This document shows positions 16,076 through 24,323 of a stretch of 64,000 nt of DNA, in pieces (the first letter of the stretch is position 1; each line of letters opens with the position of its first letter). The position numbers and the translations under genes are program-made. The notes beneath the pieces are model-generated. The model saw only the letters and a list, made by a program, of their open reading frames with translations. It was not told the DNA's origin and made no database searches. This stretch comes from Microbacterium sp. Nx66 (GTDB taxonomy: Bacteria > Actinomycetota > Actinomycetes > Actinomycetales > Microbacteriaceae): NCBI RefSeq assembly GCF_904066215.1, contig NZ_LR880474.1, positions 372,001-436,000 on the forward strand. Direction: 5' to 3'.

Positions 16076-17070
16076 TGTCGCCCCGGGCGACCATCGAGGA
16101 GGTCGCGACGGCCGCCGGCGTGTCCCGGTCGACCGTGTCGCGGGTCGTCAACGGGTCGACGGCGGTCAGCCCGGAAGCGCTCGCCGCCGTGCGCGCCGCG
16201 ATCGACGAGCTCAACTACGTGCCGAACCGGGCCGCGCGCTCCCTCGCCTCCCGGCAGACGCACGCGATCGCCCTCATCGTCCCCGAGGACACGTCGCGCT
16301 TCTTCGGCGACCCGTTCTTCGCAGCGATCGTGGCCGGCATCACCGGCGCCCTCCGCAGCTCCGACTACCTCCTGAACCTGCTGATCGCGAGCGACGACCC
16401 CGGCGACAAGATGACCAGCTTCGTGCGCAACGGCGGCGTCGACGGTGCTCTCATCGTGTCGCACCACACGAGTGACGCCTTCGTCGACCGGATCGCCGAC
16501 GCGGTCCCCGTCGTCTACGGCGGCCGCCCGGTGCGCCGCGCCGAGGGGGACTACGTGGTCGACGTCGACAACGTCGCGGGAGCGCGCGAAGCCACGCAGC
16601 GCCTCGTCGACATCGGACGCACCCGCATCGCCACGATCTCCGGCCCGCTCACGATGCCCTCGTCGACCGACCGCGTGCAGGGGTTCCGCGCCGCGCTCGC
16701 CGCCGCCGGTCTCACCCCCTTCGCGGAGGAGGAGGGCGACTACAGCGAGGCGAGCGGAGCCGACGCCGCCCGCCGGCTGCTCGCGGAAGGGCGGCCGGAC
16801 GCGATCTTCGTCGCCAGCGACCTCATGGCCCGAGGGGCGCTGACGGCGCTGCGGGGCGCCGGGGTGCGGGTGCCCGAGGACATCGCGCTCGTCGGCTTCG
16901 ACGACTCGTCGGTGGCGCTGACCACCGATCCGCCGCTGACGACCATGCGCCAGCCCATGTACGCCCAGGGCGAGGCGATGACGCAGGTGCTGCTCTCCCG
17001 GCTCGCGGGAGAGGATCCGCCGCGAACCACGATCCTGCCGACGGAGCTCGTCGTCCGCGGTTCCGCCTGA
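16072..17070 (+). CDS. cebR: LacI-family repressor of cellobiose utilisation
   Basis: This 332-residue LacI/GalR regulator has an N-terminal helix-turn-helix TIEEVATAAGVSRSTVSRVV and hinge to about residue 62. The sensor domain carries SDLMARGALTALRGAGVRVP and the final MRQPMYAQGEAMTQ block. Its place directly after cebEFG-bglC, and the exact CebR operator TGGGAGCGCTCCCA before cebE, support it as CebR, a repressor that leaves DNA on binding cellobiose. It is separated from bglC by a strong palindrome and has its own start signals. No operator copy lies before cebR itself, so autoregulation is not indicated. Confidence 0.88.
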   Translation: MMSPRATIEEVATAAGVSRSTVSRVVNGSTAVSPEALAAVRAAIDELNYVPNRAARSLASRQTHAIALIVPEDTSRFFGDPFFAAIVAGITGALRSSDYLLNLLIASDDPGDKMTSFVRNGGVDGALIVSHHTSDAFVDRIADAVPVVYGGRPVRRAEGDYVVDVDNVAGAREATQRLVDIGRTRIATISGPLTMPSSTDRVQGFRAALAAAGLTPFAEEEGDYSEASGADAARRLLAEGRPDAIFVASDLMARGALTALRGAGVRVPEDIALVGFDDSSVALTTDPPLTTMRQPMYAQGEAMTQVLLSRLAGEDPPRTTILPTELVVRGSA

Positions 17071-17094
17071 GCCGCGTCGACCCCGGACACGGGT

Positions 17095-17122
17095 GAGGCC
17101 CGATCGCGGACGACCGGGCCTC
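17095..17122. terminator. stem-loop between convergent cebR and metalloprotease genes
   Basis: GAGGCCCG (17095-17102) pairs with CGGGCCTC (17115-17122) around a 12-base loop. It is placed between converging stops and probably ends both transcripts. There is no T-tract. Confidence 0.7.
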
Positions 17123-17152
17123 GGTGGTGCCGGAGCGAGTCCGACGAGAGGG

Positions 17153-17962
17153 TCAGTTCCCGTAGAGGGAGACGACCCCGGTGCGGTCGGCGGTGGTCAT
17201 CGAGAGGTCGTCCGAGCTGCCGTTGCACTGCGGGTAGTGCATGATCGACGACGAGTCGTACGGGGTGAGCGGACGCCAGTTGTTGTCCTCGAAGCAGGTG
17301 CCGGCCTCCGGACGGGTGTGCTCGTGGCGGAAGCCGAGCACGTGGCCGAGCTCATGGCCGAGCACGTTCGTCGGCGTCCACGCTCCGGCGCTCCAGATCG
17401 AGTCGTCGATGAGCACGTTCTGCTGCCGGGCCGGCGTGCTGGGGAAGAACGCACGGGCGATGTACTGCGTCGTGGCCACCGGCTCGACGGAGAACACGAC
17501 GGCGTTGTTCCGCGTGGTGCAGTTGGCGTCCGCGCTGCTCACGTACCGGAAGTCGATCTTCGAGGACGCGGACTCCCAGAGCGCGGCGCCGCCCTCCATC
17601 GCCCGGACGACGTCGGCGTGACGGCTGCCGAACTTCGTGCTCACGCAGTAGGTGAGGTTGGCCACCTGCGACGCCGACCACTTGTCGTCGATGTTGTTGA
17701 CCGTGTTGACGATGAGGCCGTCGTTGCGGGTCTCGGGGCCGATCAGCCGGTCGTAGAAGGCGCGCAGCTCCTTCTTTCCGGAGATCACCTCGTCGCCGTT
17801 GACGACGTAGGCGCCGTCCACGTCCCGATAGGTGGACGACGCGAACTCCTGGTACGAGGGCGCGGAGTCGTCGGGCGACGCGGCCGTGGCGGGGATGACC
17901 GCGCTGAGGCTGAGCGCGGCCGCCGCGGTGGCGGCGAGCGCGAGTTTCTTGGTGAATCGCAT
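17153..17962 (-). CDS. secreted zinc metalloprotease (metzincin, M57-like)
   Basis: This is a 269-residue exported protease. A signal peptide covers residues 1-28 (KKLALAATAAAALSLSAV, cleavage near ATA-AS). The zinc site is HELGHVLGFRH (His203, Glu204, His207, His213). The Met-turn SIMHYP (Met241) identifies the metzincin clan, and the sequence around the site resembles family M57. The propeptide lies roughly at residues 30-100. Paired cysteines (106/148 and 223/246) suggest disulfides in the mature enzyme. GAGGATC precedes the ATG. It stands alone, and its substrate is unknown. It may help acquire protein nitrogen or expose glycoproteins, but that is speculation. Confidence 0.85.
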   Translation of the reverse strand: MRFTKKLALAATAAAALSLSAVIPATAASPDDSAPSYQEFASSTYRDVDGAYVVNGDEVISGKKELRAFYDRLIGPETRNDGLIVNTVNNIDDKWSASQVANLTYCVSTKFGSRHADVVRAMEGGAALWESASSKIDFRYVSSADANCTTRNNAVVFSVEPVATTQYIARAFFPSTPARQQNVLIDDSIWSAGAWTPTNVLGHELGHVLGFRHEHTRPEAGTCFEDNNWRPLTPYDSSSIMHYPQCNGSSDDLSMTTADRTGVVSLYGN

Positions 17963-18255
17963 GGAAGATCCTCTTCGATCTGAGCGGTGCCGCGCGTCCG
18001 GTGGGCGAGCGGTCTCCGGTCCGGACGGTGAGCATCGCTGCCACCGAGGGGCCGAAGCCCGCTCACGCTAACCGCGCCGTTTCGACGGGGTCAAGGCGCG
18101 ACACGGCCCGTCGTGCGCTTTCTGTACTCAGGTCAGGAATCCGCCCGATGGGTCACCGCCGAAGGTCCCGTCGGCGCTCGGCCGGACGTCGGCACCGGTG
18201 GTCGACGACCGGGCCTGGTCCTCGGTCCGTCGTCGTATGCCGGAGGTCGAGGAGG

Positions 18256-18308
18256 GCCACGGACGCATCTCCGCCTCCCCCTCCATCGGCTGGAGACGCG
18301 TCCGTGGC
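18256..18308. repeat. 17-bp-arm hairpin in the metalloprotease/tetR gap
   Basis: GCCACGGACGCATCTCC (18256-18272) pairs with 18292-18308 at 16 of 17 positions around a 19-base loop. It lies in the 471-base gap between divergent genes (17963-18433). Apart from this hairpin and the tetR promoter I see no gene or motif in that gap. Confidence 0.55.
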
Positions 18309-18354
18309 TGCTGCGGCGAACCCCCGCGCCGCGAGTGCTCGCACCCTCCATAGG

Positions 18355-18383
18355 TTGAACGAGCATTCAGTGATTAATCTATC
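18355..18383 (+). promoter_or_regulatory. candidate tetR promoter and self-operator
   Basis: TTGAAC (18355-18360) and TCTATC (18378-18383), 17 bases apart, can serve as -35/-10. TGAACGAGCATTCA (18356-18369) is an imperfect dyad overlapping the -35, the usual place for TetR autoregulation. The match is modest. Confidence 0.45.
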
Positions 18384-18433
18384 CCGAGACGGCCCGTGAG
18401 GGAATTCCGCCGGACCCGAAAGGTGGATGCCGT

Positions 18434-19105
18434 ATGGCGCGATCGGATGAGCAGAATCGTCTGGCCCGCGAACGCGCCAGGGAGAACATCCTCCAGGCGG
18501 CGATCGAGGTCTTCAGCGAGCGTGGCGTCGCCGGGGCGGGCATCGCGGAGATCACCCGTCGCGCCGGAGTGGCGCAGGGGCTGGTGAACTATCACTTCGG
18601 CGGCAAGGACCAGCTCGTCGCCGCGGTGATCGACCGCTGGTTCGAGACGGTCCTGGCCTTCGCGCAGGTCGAGGGCACGCCCGACGAGATGCTCGCCGCC
18701 ATCATCGACGGGGCGATCGGTGCGACGGCCTTCGCGATGCCCTTGCAGCGTGCGGTGCTCGCCATGCAGCAGCAGCCGCTGACGCATCGCCTGTTCGCGG
18801 AATCGGAGCAGCGCTATGCCGAAGGCGCGACGGCCGCGGAGGACGCCGTGCGCGCCGTCTTCCGCGCCCGAGGTGCCGAGGACCCGGCCCTGGAGGAGGT
18901 CATGCTCCGCAGCACCCTGGAGGGGGTGTTCGTGAAGTACTGCGTCTTCGGCGACACCTATCCGCTCGAGGATGCGCGGCGCTGGCTGCACCGGCGGTAC
19001 GGGCTCCCGGAGCCGGACGCTGCGCTGCCGGGCGTGCCGGCGTCATACCGGGGCGAGGAGCCTCGACCCCGCGCGACAGCGGCGCTGCGGACCGACGCGA
19101 CCTGA
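18434..19105 (+). CDS. TetR-family transcriptional regulator
   Basis: This is a 223-residue TetR regulator. Residues 12-58 form the helix-turn-helix: ILQAAIEVFSERGVAGAGIA, ITRRAGVAQGLVNYHFGGKD. The all-helical ligand domain follows (residues 65-200) and is not similar enough to any named subfamily for me to assign a ligand. The last 25 residues look disordered. GAAAGG lies upstream of the ATG at a workable distance. Neighbours on both sides point elsewhere, so it may regulate only itself or a distant target. Confidence 0.85.
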   Translation: MARSDEQNRLARERARENILQAAIEVFSERGVAGAGIAEITRRAGVAQGLVNYHFGGKDQLVAAVIDRWFETVLAFAQVEGTPDEMLAAIIDGAIGATAFAMPLQRAVLAMQQQPLTHRLFAESEQRYAEGATAAEDAVRAVFRARGAEDPALEEVMLRSTLEGVFVKYCVFGDTYPLEDARRWLHRRYGLPEPDAALPGVPASYRGEEPRPRATAALRTDAT

Positions 19106-19118
19106 GCCGCGGCGCCGC

Positions 19119-19775
19119 TCAGCCGAGCTGCATCCGCGCGAACGCGCCGAGCACGACCCGCTCCGACTGCACGAGGTACCGCTCCAGCTCCGCCGCTCCG
19201 GCCTCGGCACCGCGGGTCAGGAAGGTGTCGAGCACGGCGCGGTTCTTCCGGACGAACGGCTCGTGCAGGGCGCGGGGGTCGTCGATCTTGAGGAACGCGA
19301 GGCGCAGCTCCGCCGCGACGTTCCGGTAGGTGCGGGCGAGGCGCGGGCTGTCGGCGAGGTCGACCAGCGCGACGTGGAACGCCATGTTGGCACTGCCGAC
19401 CGCGCGCCAGGCGGACGTGTCGTCGGGGGAGACCCCGGCCACGGCGGCCTCGGCCGCGGCGACCGCGTCGGTCATGCGCTGGACGGCGGGATGCTCCGGT
19501 TCGGACTGCCGGAGAGCCGTGCACTCGATGACCCGGCGAGCCCGGTAGATGTCGATGACGTCGGCGATCGAGGGTGAGGCCACGGAGACGCCGCGGTGCG
19601 GGATGTGCTCGACGAGTCCCTGTTCCGCGAGCACCCGGAACGCCTCGCGCAGGGTGTTGCGGGACACGTCGAAGCTCTCCGACAGCGCCGACTCGGACAG
19701 CCGGGAGCCCGGGGCGACGTCGCCGTCGATGATGCGCTGACGGAGCACGTCGGCGAGCGGGCCCTGCTGGTTCAT
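19119..19775 (-). CDS. GntR-family regulator (FCD domain), probable pxp operon repressor
   Basis: This 218-residue regulator has a winged helix (residues 1-68: LADVLRQRIIDGDVAPGSRL, VSRNTLREAFRVLAEQGLVE) and an FCD ligand domain. The metal-binding type residues are visible in NMAFHVALVDLADSPRL and the terminal Arg/His cluster. TACGAT (19787-19782, minus strand) lies six bases before the ATG, implying a leaderless mRNA. It is divergent from the 5-oxoprolinase operon, and the palindrome at 19848-19862 between them is a typical FCD-regulator site. It probably responds to 5-oxoproline or a related organic acid. Confidence 0.87.
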   Translation of the reverse strand: MNQQGPLADVLRQRIIDGDVAPGSRLSESALSESFDVSRNTLREAFRVLAEQGLVEHIPHRGVSVASPSIADVIDIYRARRVIECTALRQSEPEHPAVQRMTDAVAAAEAAVAGVSPDDTSAWRAVGSANMAFHVALVDLADSPRLARTYRNVAAELRLAFLKIDDPRALHEPFVRKNRAVLDTFLTRGAEAGAAELERYLVQSERVVLGAFARMQLG

Positions 19776-19847
19776 GCCTTCATCGTAGGGGCCGTCTCCG
19801 AGCGATGATCACACGAAAGCAACCGCGCTGTAGCACGACGGAAACAT

Positions 19848-19862
19848 GATTGTTGAACAATC
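19848..19862. promoter_or_regulatory. GntR/FCD operator upstream of the pxp operon
   Basis: GATTGTTGAACAATC is a perfect 15-bp palindrome about one central G, closely resembling FadR/FCD operators such as TTGTTGAACAA. It lies 63 bases before the transporter start and 73 bases from the divergent regulator start, so it can control both. Confidence 0.8.
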
Positions 19863-19924
19863 TGGTTCTGTCCGTTCTACACTGGGGGTCACCCGACACC
19901 CACCAACGACGATGGGACCCCCCT

Positions 19925-21202
19925 ATGTCCGAGCAGTCCGCCCCCGCCCTCACCCCCGAGGACGAAGCCCGCGCCGCCCACGCGAAGAAGCGCGCCGGCC
20001 GCAGTGCCGTCATCGGCGCCATCTTCCTCATGGCCACGAGCGCCATCGGTCCGGGGTTCATCACCCAGACCGCGACGTTCACCGCCCAGATGGGAGCCGC
20101 CTTCGCGTTCGCCATCCTCGTGTCGATCCTCGTCGACATCGCGGTGCAGCTGAACATCTGGCGCATGATCACCTCGTCCGGCAAGCGCGCCGGCGAGCTC
20201 GCCAACAGCGCCATCCCCTTCTCCGGCCATGTGATCGCCGTGCTCGTCGTCATCGGCGGGCTCGCGTTCAACATCGGCAACATCGCCGGTGGCGGCCTCG
20301 GCCTCAACGCGCTGCTCGGGATCGACCCGAAGATCGGCGGCGCGCTCACCGCGGCCCTCGCCATCATCATCTTCCTCGTGAAGAAGGCCGGGAAGGTGAT
20401 GGACATCGTGCTCATCGTCCTGGGCATCGCGATGATCGTGATGACGCTCGTCGTCGCGTTCATCGCCCAGCCGCCGGTCGGCGACGCCCTGCGCCAGACC
20501 TTCGTGCCCGACCAGCTCAACTTCGCCACCATCACCACGATCGTCGGCGGCACGGTCGGCGGCTACATCACCTACTCCGGCGCCCACCGCTACCTCGACT
20601 CCGGCCACGTGGGCCCGCAGTACGCGAAGCCCGTCATGCGGGCCGCCGCCAACGGCATCATCGTGACCGGCATCATGCGCTACGTGCTGTTCCTCGCGAT
20701 CCTCGGCGTGGTCGCCTCCGGCGTGGCGCTCGACCTCTCCTCGCAGGCCGCCAACCCGGCCGGCCAGGCGTTCGGCGCGGTGCTCGGCGACGCGGGTCTG
20801 CGGGTCTTCGGCGCGATCTTCTGGGCCGCCGCGATCAGCTCGGTCATCGGGGCCGCCTACACCTCGGCGACCTTCCTCTCGACGTTCACCGCCAAGCTCC
20901 GCGGCGGCTGGCCGCTGCAGCTCGCCACGGTCGCGTTCATCGTCGTCTCCCTCGGCGTCTACCTCGCGATCGGCACGGCCCCGGCCGCGATCCTCGTGTT
21001 CGTCGGCGGCTTCAACGGCCTGATCCTGCCCATCGGCCTGACGGTGTTCATGTACATCGGCTGGTTCCGCCGCGACCTCCTCGGCGACCAGAAGTACCCG
21101 ATGTGGCTGCTCATCGCGGGCACCGTCGTGACCGCGCTCACCTGGTACATGGGCGCCGTCTCGATCGGCCCCATCTTCGCCTTCCTCGGAATCGGAGCAT
21201 GA
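19925..21202 (+). CDS. NRAMP-fold transporter lacking the metal-binding motifs (YcsG-like)
   Basis: This 425-residue membrane protein has about 11 helices and belongs to the NRAMP/SLC11 superfamily by order and helix pattern. The helix 1 metal motif DPGN of true NRAMPs is replaced by GPGF ([11 protein letters not shown]), and the helix 6 MPH motif is replaced in [14 protein letters not shown]. Manganese or iron transport is therefore unlikely. B. subtilis YcsG is encoded beside ycsF (pxpA) in the same way, so a 5-oxoproline or related organic-acid uptake role is the contextual inference. It is first in the operon, one base before pxpA. Confidence 0.85.
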   Translation: MSEQSAPALTPEDEARAAHAKKRAGRSAVIGAIFLMATSAIGPGFITQTATFTAQMGAAFAFAILVSILVDIAVQLNIWRMITSSGKRAGELANSAIPFSGHVIAVLVVIGGLAFNIGNIAGGGLGLNALLGIDPKIGGALTAALAIIIFLVKKAGKVMDIVLIVLGIAMIVMTLVVAFIAQPPVGDALRQTFVPDQLNFATITTIVGGTVGGYITYSGAHRYLDSGHVGPQYAKPVMRAAANGIIVTGIMRYVLFLAILGVVASGVALDLSSQAANPAGQAFGAVLGDAGLRVFGAIFWAAAISSVIGAAYTSATFLSTFTAKLRGGWPLQLATVAFIVVSLGVYLAIGTAPAAILVFVGGFNGLILPIGLTVFMYIGWFRRDLLGDQKYPMWLLIAGTVVTALTWYMGAVSIGPIFAFLGIGA

Positions 21203-21203
21203 C

Positions 21204-21968
21204 ATGGCGACCATCGACCTGAACTCGGACCTCGGCGAGAACGTCCCCGACCGGATCGTCAGCGACGACGCGAGCATGCTCGAGATCGTCACGAGTGCGA
21301 ACGTGTCGTGCGGATTCCACGCCGGGAGCCCGGAGGGCATCCGCGAGACCCTCGCGGCGGCGGTCGCCGGCGGCGTCGTGATCGGTGCGCACCCCGGGTA
21401 CCGCGACTACGAGAACTTCGGGCGCACGAAGGTCGACATCGACTCGGCCACGCTGCAGGCACATGTCGAGTACCAGCTCGGTGCCCTCCTCGGGCTCACC
21501 GCGGCGGTCGGCGGGCGGGTCTCCTACGTCAAGCCGCACGGGGCGCTCTACAACACCATCGCCCGCGACGAGCGGCAGTCGAAGGACGTGGTGGCGGCCA
21601 TCACGGCGATCGACCCCTCGCTCGTGCTGCTCGGTCTCGCCGGCGGCGTCGTGCTCGACGTCGCCGAACGGGCGGGGCTCGCAGTCGCGGCGGAGGCCTT
21701 CGCCGATCGCGCCTATCAGCCGGACGGTCAGCTCGTCTCGCGCACCGAGGAGGGGGCCGTGCTGCACGACCCCACCGCGGTGGCGGAGCGGATGGTGCGC
21801 CTGGCCGCTGAGGGCGTGATCCGGGCGATCGACGGCACCGACGTCGCCGTGTCCGCGCAGTCGATCTGCGTGCACGGCGACAGCCCGGGATCCGTCGCGA
21901 TGGCCGCGGAGACGAAGCGCCTGCTGCAGGCGGAGGGCATCACCATCGCCCCGTTCGCCGGAGTCTGA
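21204..21968 (+). CDS. pxpA: 5-oxoprolinase subunit A (LamB/YcsF family)
   Basis: This 254-residue LamB/YcsF protein is subunit A of ATP-dependent 5-oxoprolinase (PxpABC), which opens 5-oxoproline to glutamate. Family motifs are DLNSDLGE at the N-terminus, SCGFHAGSP, the KPHGALYN block and [14 protein letters not shown]. It is near the usual 250 residues. It starts one base after the transporter stop (TGACATG), implying tight coupling. PxpB and PxpC follow as a single fused gene two cistrons downstream. Confidence 0.93.
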   Translation: MATIDLNSDLGENVPDRIVSDDASMLEIVTSANVSCGFHAGSPEGIRETLAAAVAGGVVIGAHPGYRDYENFGRTKVDIDSATLQAHVEYQLGALLGLTAAVGGRVSYVKPHGALYNTIARDERQSKDVVAAITAIDPSLVLLGLAGGVVLDVAERAGLAVAAEAFADRAYQPDGQLVSRTEEGAVLHDPTAVAERMVRLAAEGVIRAIDGTDVAVSAQSICVHGDSPGSVAMAAETKRLLQAEGITIAPFAGV

Positions 21969-21969
21969 C

Positions 21970-22770
21970 ATGGCGGTGCTCGCGACTCCCGCCCAGCTCG
22001 CCGACGCCCGGGCCGCCCGTGCGGCGCACCGCGCCGGTCACTCCGCGCCTACCAGCGGCGTCGCCCCGGGGCTGACCCAGGCGAACCTCATCGCCGTGCC
22101 CGCGGACTGGGCCTTCGAGACCCTCCTCTATGCGCAGCGCAACCCGAAGCCCTGCCCCGTCCTCGAGGTGATCGAGCAGGGCGAGGTGGAGTCGCGGCTC
22201 GCGCCGGGCAGCGACATCCGCACCGACATCGGGCGCTACCGCATCTGGCGGGACGGCGAGCTCGTCGAGGAGGTGTCCGACGCGACGGCGGCGTGGGCCG
22301 AGCATCCCGACCTCGTCGCGTTCCTCATCGGCTGCAGCTTCACGTTCGAGACGGGGCTCGTCGAGGCCGGGATCCCGATCCGTCATCAGGAGCTCGGACG
22401 CAACGTGCCGATGTACCGCACGGCGGTGGACTGCACGCCAGCCGGGCGCCTCCGCGGCGAGATGGTGGTCTCGATGCGTCCGATCCCCGCGGACCGCGTG
22501 GCCGACGCCGTGCAGATCTCCGGGCGCACCCCGGCTGTGCACGGCGCGCCGGTGCACATCGGCGATCCGGCGTCGCTCGGCATCGCCGATGTGATGGCGC
22601 CCGACTTCGGCGACGCCCCCGAGATCCGCCCCGGCGAGATCCCCGTGTTCTGGGCGTGCGGTGTGACCCCGCAGGCGGCGATCATGGCGTCGAAGCCGCC
22701 GTTCGCCGTCACCCACGCCCCGGGGTACATGTTCGTCACCGATGTTCCGGATGCGGAGTACCGGGTCTGA
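21970..22770 (+). CDS. YcsI/DUF1445-family hydro-lyase (possible D-glutamate cyclase)
   Basis: This 266-residue protein of the YcsI family (DUF1445) is often annotated as a putative hydro-lyase. The mitochondrial relative is D-glutamate cyclase, which makes 5-oxo-D-proline from D-glutamate. Conserved blocks include [32 protein letters not shown] and [11 protein letters not shown]. The cysteines in IGCS and WACG are strongly conserved positions in what I recall of the family. Its place between pxpA and the PxpB-PxpC fusion fits a step feeding D-glutamate into 5-oxoproline breakdown. It has one-base spacing from pxpA and overlaps the next start (TGATG). Confidence 0.88.
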   Translation: MAVLATPAQLADARAARAAHRAGHSAPTSGVAPGLTQANLIAVPADWAFETLLYAQRNPKPCPVLEVIEQGEVESRLAPGSDIRTDIGRYRIWRDGELVEEVSDATAAWAEHPDLVAFLIGCSFTFETGLVEAGIPIRHQELGRNVPMYRTAVDCTPAGRLRGEMVVSMRPIPADRVADAVQISGRTPAVHGAPVHIGDPASLGIADVMAPDFGDAPEIRPGEIPVFWACGVTPQAAIMASKPPFAVTHAPGYMFVTDVPDAEYRV

Positions 22771-24323
22771 TGCGCATCCTCACGGCCTCCGACAGCGCGC
22801 TGCTCGTCGAGGCGGACGACCTCGAGCAGGCCATGCGGCTGAATCTGGCGTGGAGCGACATGCCCGGTGTGCTCGAGCGCATCCCCGGCGCCCGCACCGT
22901 GCTCGTGCGGTTCGATCCGCACCGCACCTCGGCCGCCGCGCTCGCGGAGGCGCTCGCCGCGACCGAGGTCGACGCGGCGGCCCTGCCCGATGCGGGGGAG
23001 GTCAGCATCCCGGTCCGCTACGACGGGGAGGATCTCGACGAGGCCGCCGCGCTCCTCGACGTCTCGGCGGAGGAGCTGGTGGCTCGTCACCTTGCCGCGG
23101 ACTGGAGAGTGGCCTTCTCGGGTTTCGCTCCCGGCTTCGGCTACGCCGTGAGCGGCGACCCCCTCTTCGACGTGCCGCGGCGGTCGTCGCCGCGCACCCG
23201 GGTGCCCGCCGGCTCCGTCGCGCTCGCCGGGGCGTTCAGTGGCGTGTATCCGCGGGAGAGCCCGGGCGGCTGGCAGCTCATCGGCCGGACCGCCCTGGAG
23301 ATGTGGGACATCGACCGCGACCCGCCGGCCCTGCTCGCGCCGGGTCGACGCGTGCGCTTCGTGCGTGCGGAGCGGGAGACCGTGGCGGCGTCGCCTATGG
23401 GGGTGGCCGACGCGACGCGTGTCGACCGCCGTGCGGGCGGTCCGGCGGTCGAGGTCGTGCGATCCTCGCTGCAGCTCCTCGTGCAGGACGCGGGTCGCCC
23501 CGGCTTCGCGGCCCTGGGCGTCTCGGCCTCCGGCGTCGCCGATCGTGTCGCGATGCACGCGGCGAACCGGGCGGTGGGCAACACCCCCGCCGCGGCCGTG
23601 CTGGAGAGTGTCGGCGGAGCCGTGCTGCGCTTCCACGGTGCGGGAGTGGCCGCGGTCACCGGCGCCACGGGCCCGCTCACGCTCACCGACGCCGATGGCA
23701 CCGAGCGCACGCTCCTCCCCGGGGTGCCCTTCGCGACCGTCGACGGCGATGAGCTCACGCTGGGCCACCCCGACCGCGGACTCCGGTCCGTGATCGCGGT
23801 CCGCGGAGGGCTCGCTCCGGCCGCGGCGCTCGACAGTCGCGCGACCGACACGCTCGCCGGGCTGGGCCCCGCGCCGCTGTCCGTCGGCGACCTCCTCCCG
23901 ATCGGAGATGCCGCCGTGGCCGCCGTCGAGCCGGATCCGGTGCCGCGCGCGCTTCCCGCGGCCGGGGAGCTGGTCGCGCTCGAGATCACGCTCGGGCCGC
24001 GCGACGACTGGTTCACCGCCGCCGGCGTCGACGCGCTCACCGGGCAGGCGTGGACGGTCACGCCGCGCTCGGACCGCGTGGGCATCCGACTGCAGGGCGA
24101 CGTGCCCCTGGAACGGGCGGTCGGCGGCGAGCTGCCGAGCGAAGGCGCCGTGACCGGGGCCATCCAGGTGCCGCCGGACGGGCAGCCCGTGCTCTTCCTC
24201 CCCGATCATCCGCTCACCGGCGGCTACCCCATCATCGGTGCCCTCACCGATCGCAGCCTCGACCTCGCCGCCCAGCTCCCGCCGGGTGTGCGGGTGCGCT
24301 TCACCGTCAAGGAGACCTCATGA
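22770..24323 (+). CDS. pxpB-pxpC: fused 5-oxoprolinase subunits B and C (KipI-KipA, carboxyltransferase-like)
   Basis: This 517-residue fusion has PxpB (KipI/AHS1 domain) at about residues 1-200 with [10 protein letters not shown] and [16 protein letters not shown]. PxpC (KipA/AHS2) covers about residues 225-517 with [20 protein letters not shown] and [11 protein letters not shown]. The two subunits are separate genes in B. subtilis and E. coli. The fusion mirrors the AHS1-AHS2 order in the C-terminal half of urea amidolyase, where it is the biotin-dependent carboxyltransferase. With PxpA it should form the 5-oxoprolinase. A biotin carboxylase/carrier gene overlaps its stop by four bases (ATGA at 24320-24323). 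Confidence 0.92.
   Translation: MRILTASDSALLVEADDLEQAMRLNLAWSDMPGVLERIPGARTVLVRFDPHRTSAAALAEALAATEVDAAALPDAGEVSIPVRYDGEDLDEAAALLDVSAEELVARHLAADWRVAFSGFAPGFGYAVSGDPLFDVPRRSSPRTRVPAGSVALAGAFSGVYPRESPGGWQLIGRTALEMWDIDRDPPALLAPGRRVRFVRAERETVAASPMGVADATRVDRRAGGPAVEVVRSSLQLLVQDAGRPGFAALGVSASGVADRVAMHAANRAVGNTPAAAVLESVGGAVLRFHGAGVAAVTGATGPLTLTDADGTERTLLPGVPFATVDGDELTLGHPDRGLRSVIAVRGGLAPAAALDSRATDTLAGLGPAPLSVGDLLPIGDAAVAAVEPDPVPRALPAAGELVALEITLGPRDDWFTAAGVDALTGQAWTVTPRSDRVGIRLQGDVPLERAVGGELPSEGAVTGAIQVPPDGQPVLFLPDHPLTGGYPIIGALTDRSLDLAAQLPPGVRVRFTVKETS

Noticed and set aside
17963..18433. Small proteins in the metalloprotease/tetR gap
   Set aside because: Open frames there lack ribosome sites and recognisable composition; only a hairpin and promoter are supported.
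19925..21202. Manganese transporter MntH
   Set aside because: Both metal-binding motifs are replaced and the operon is for 5-oxoproline metabolism.
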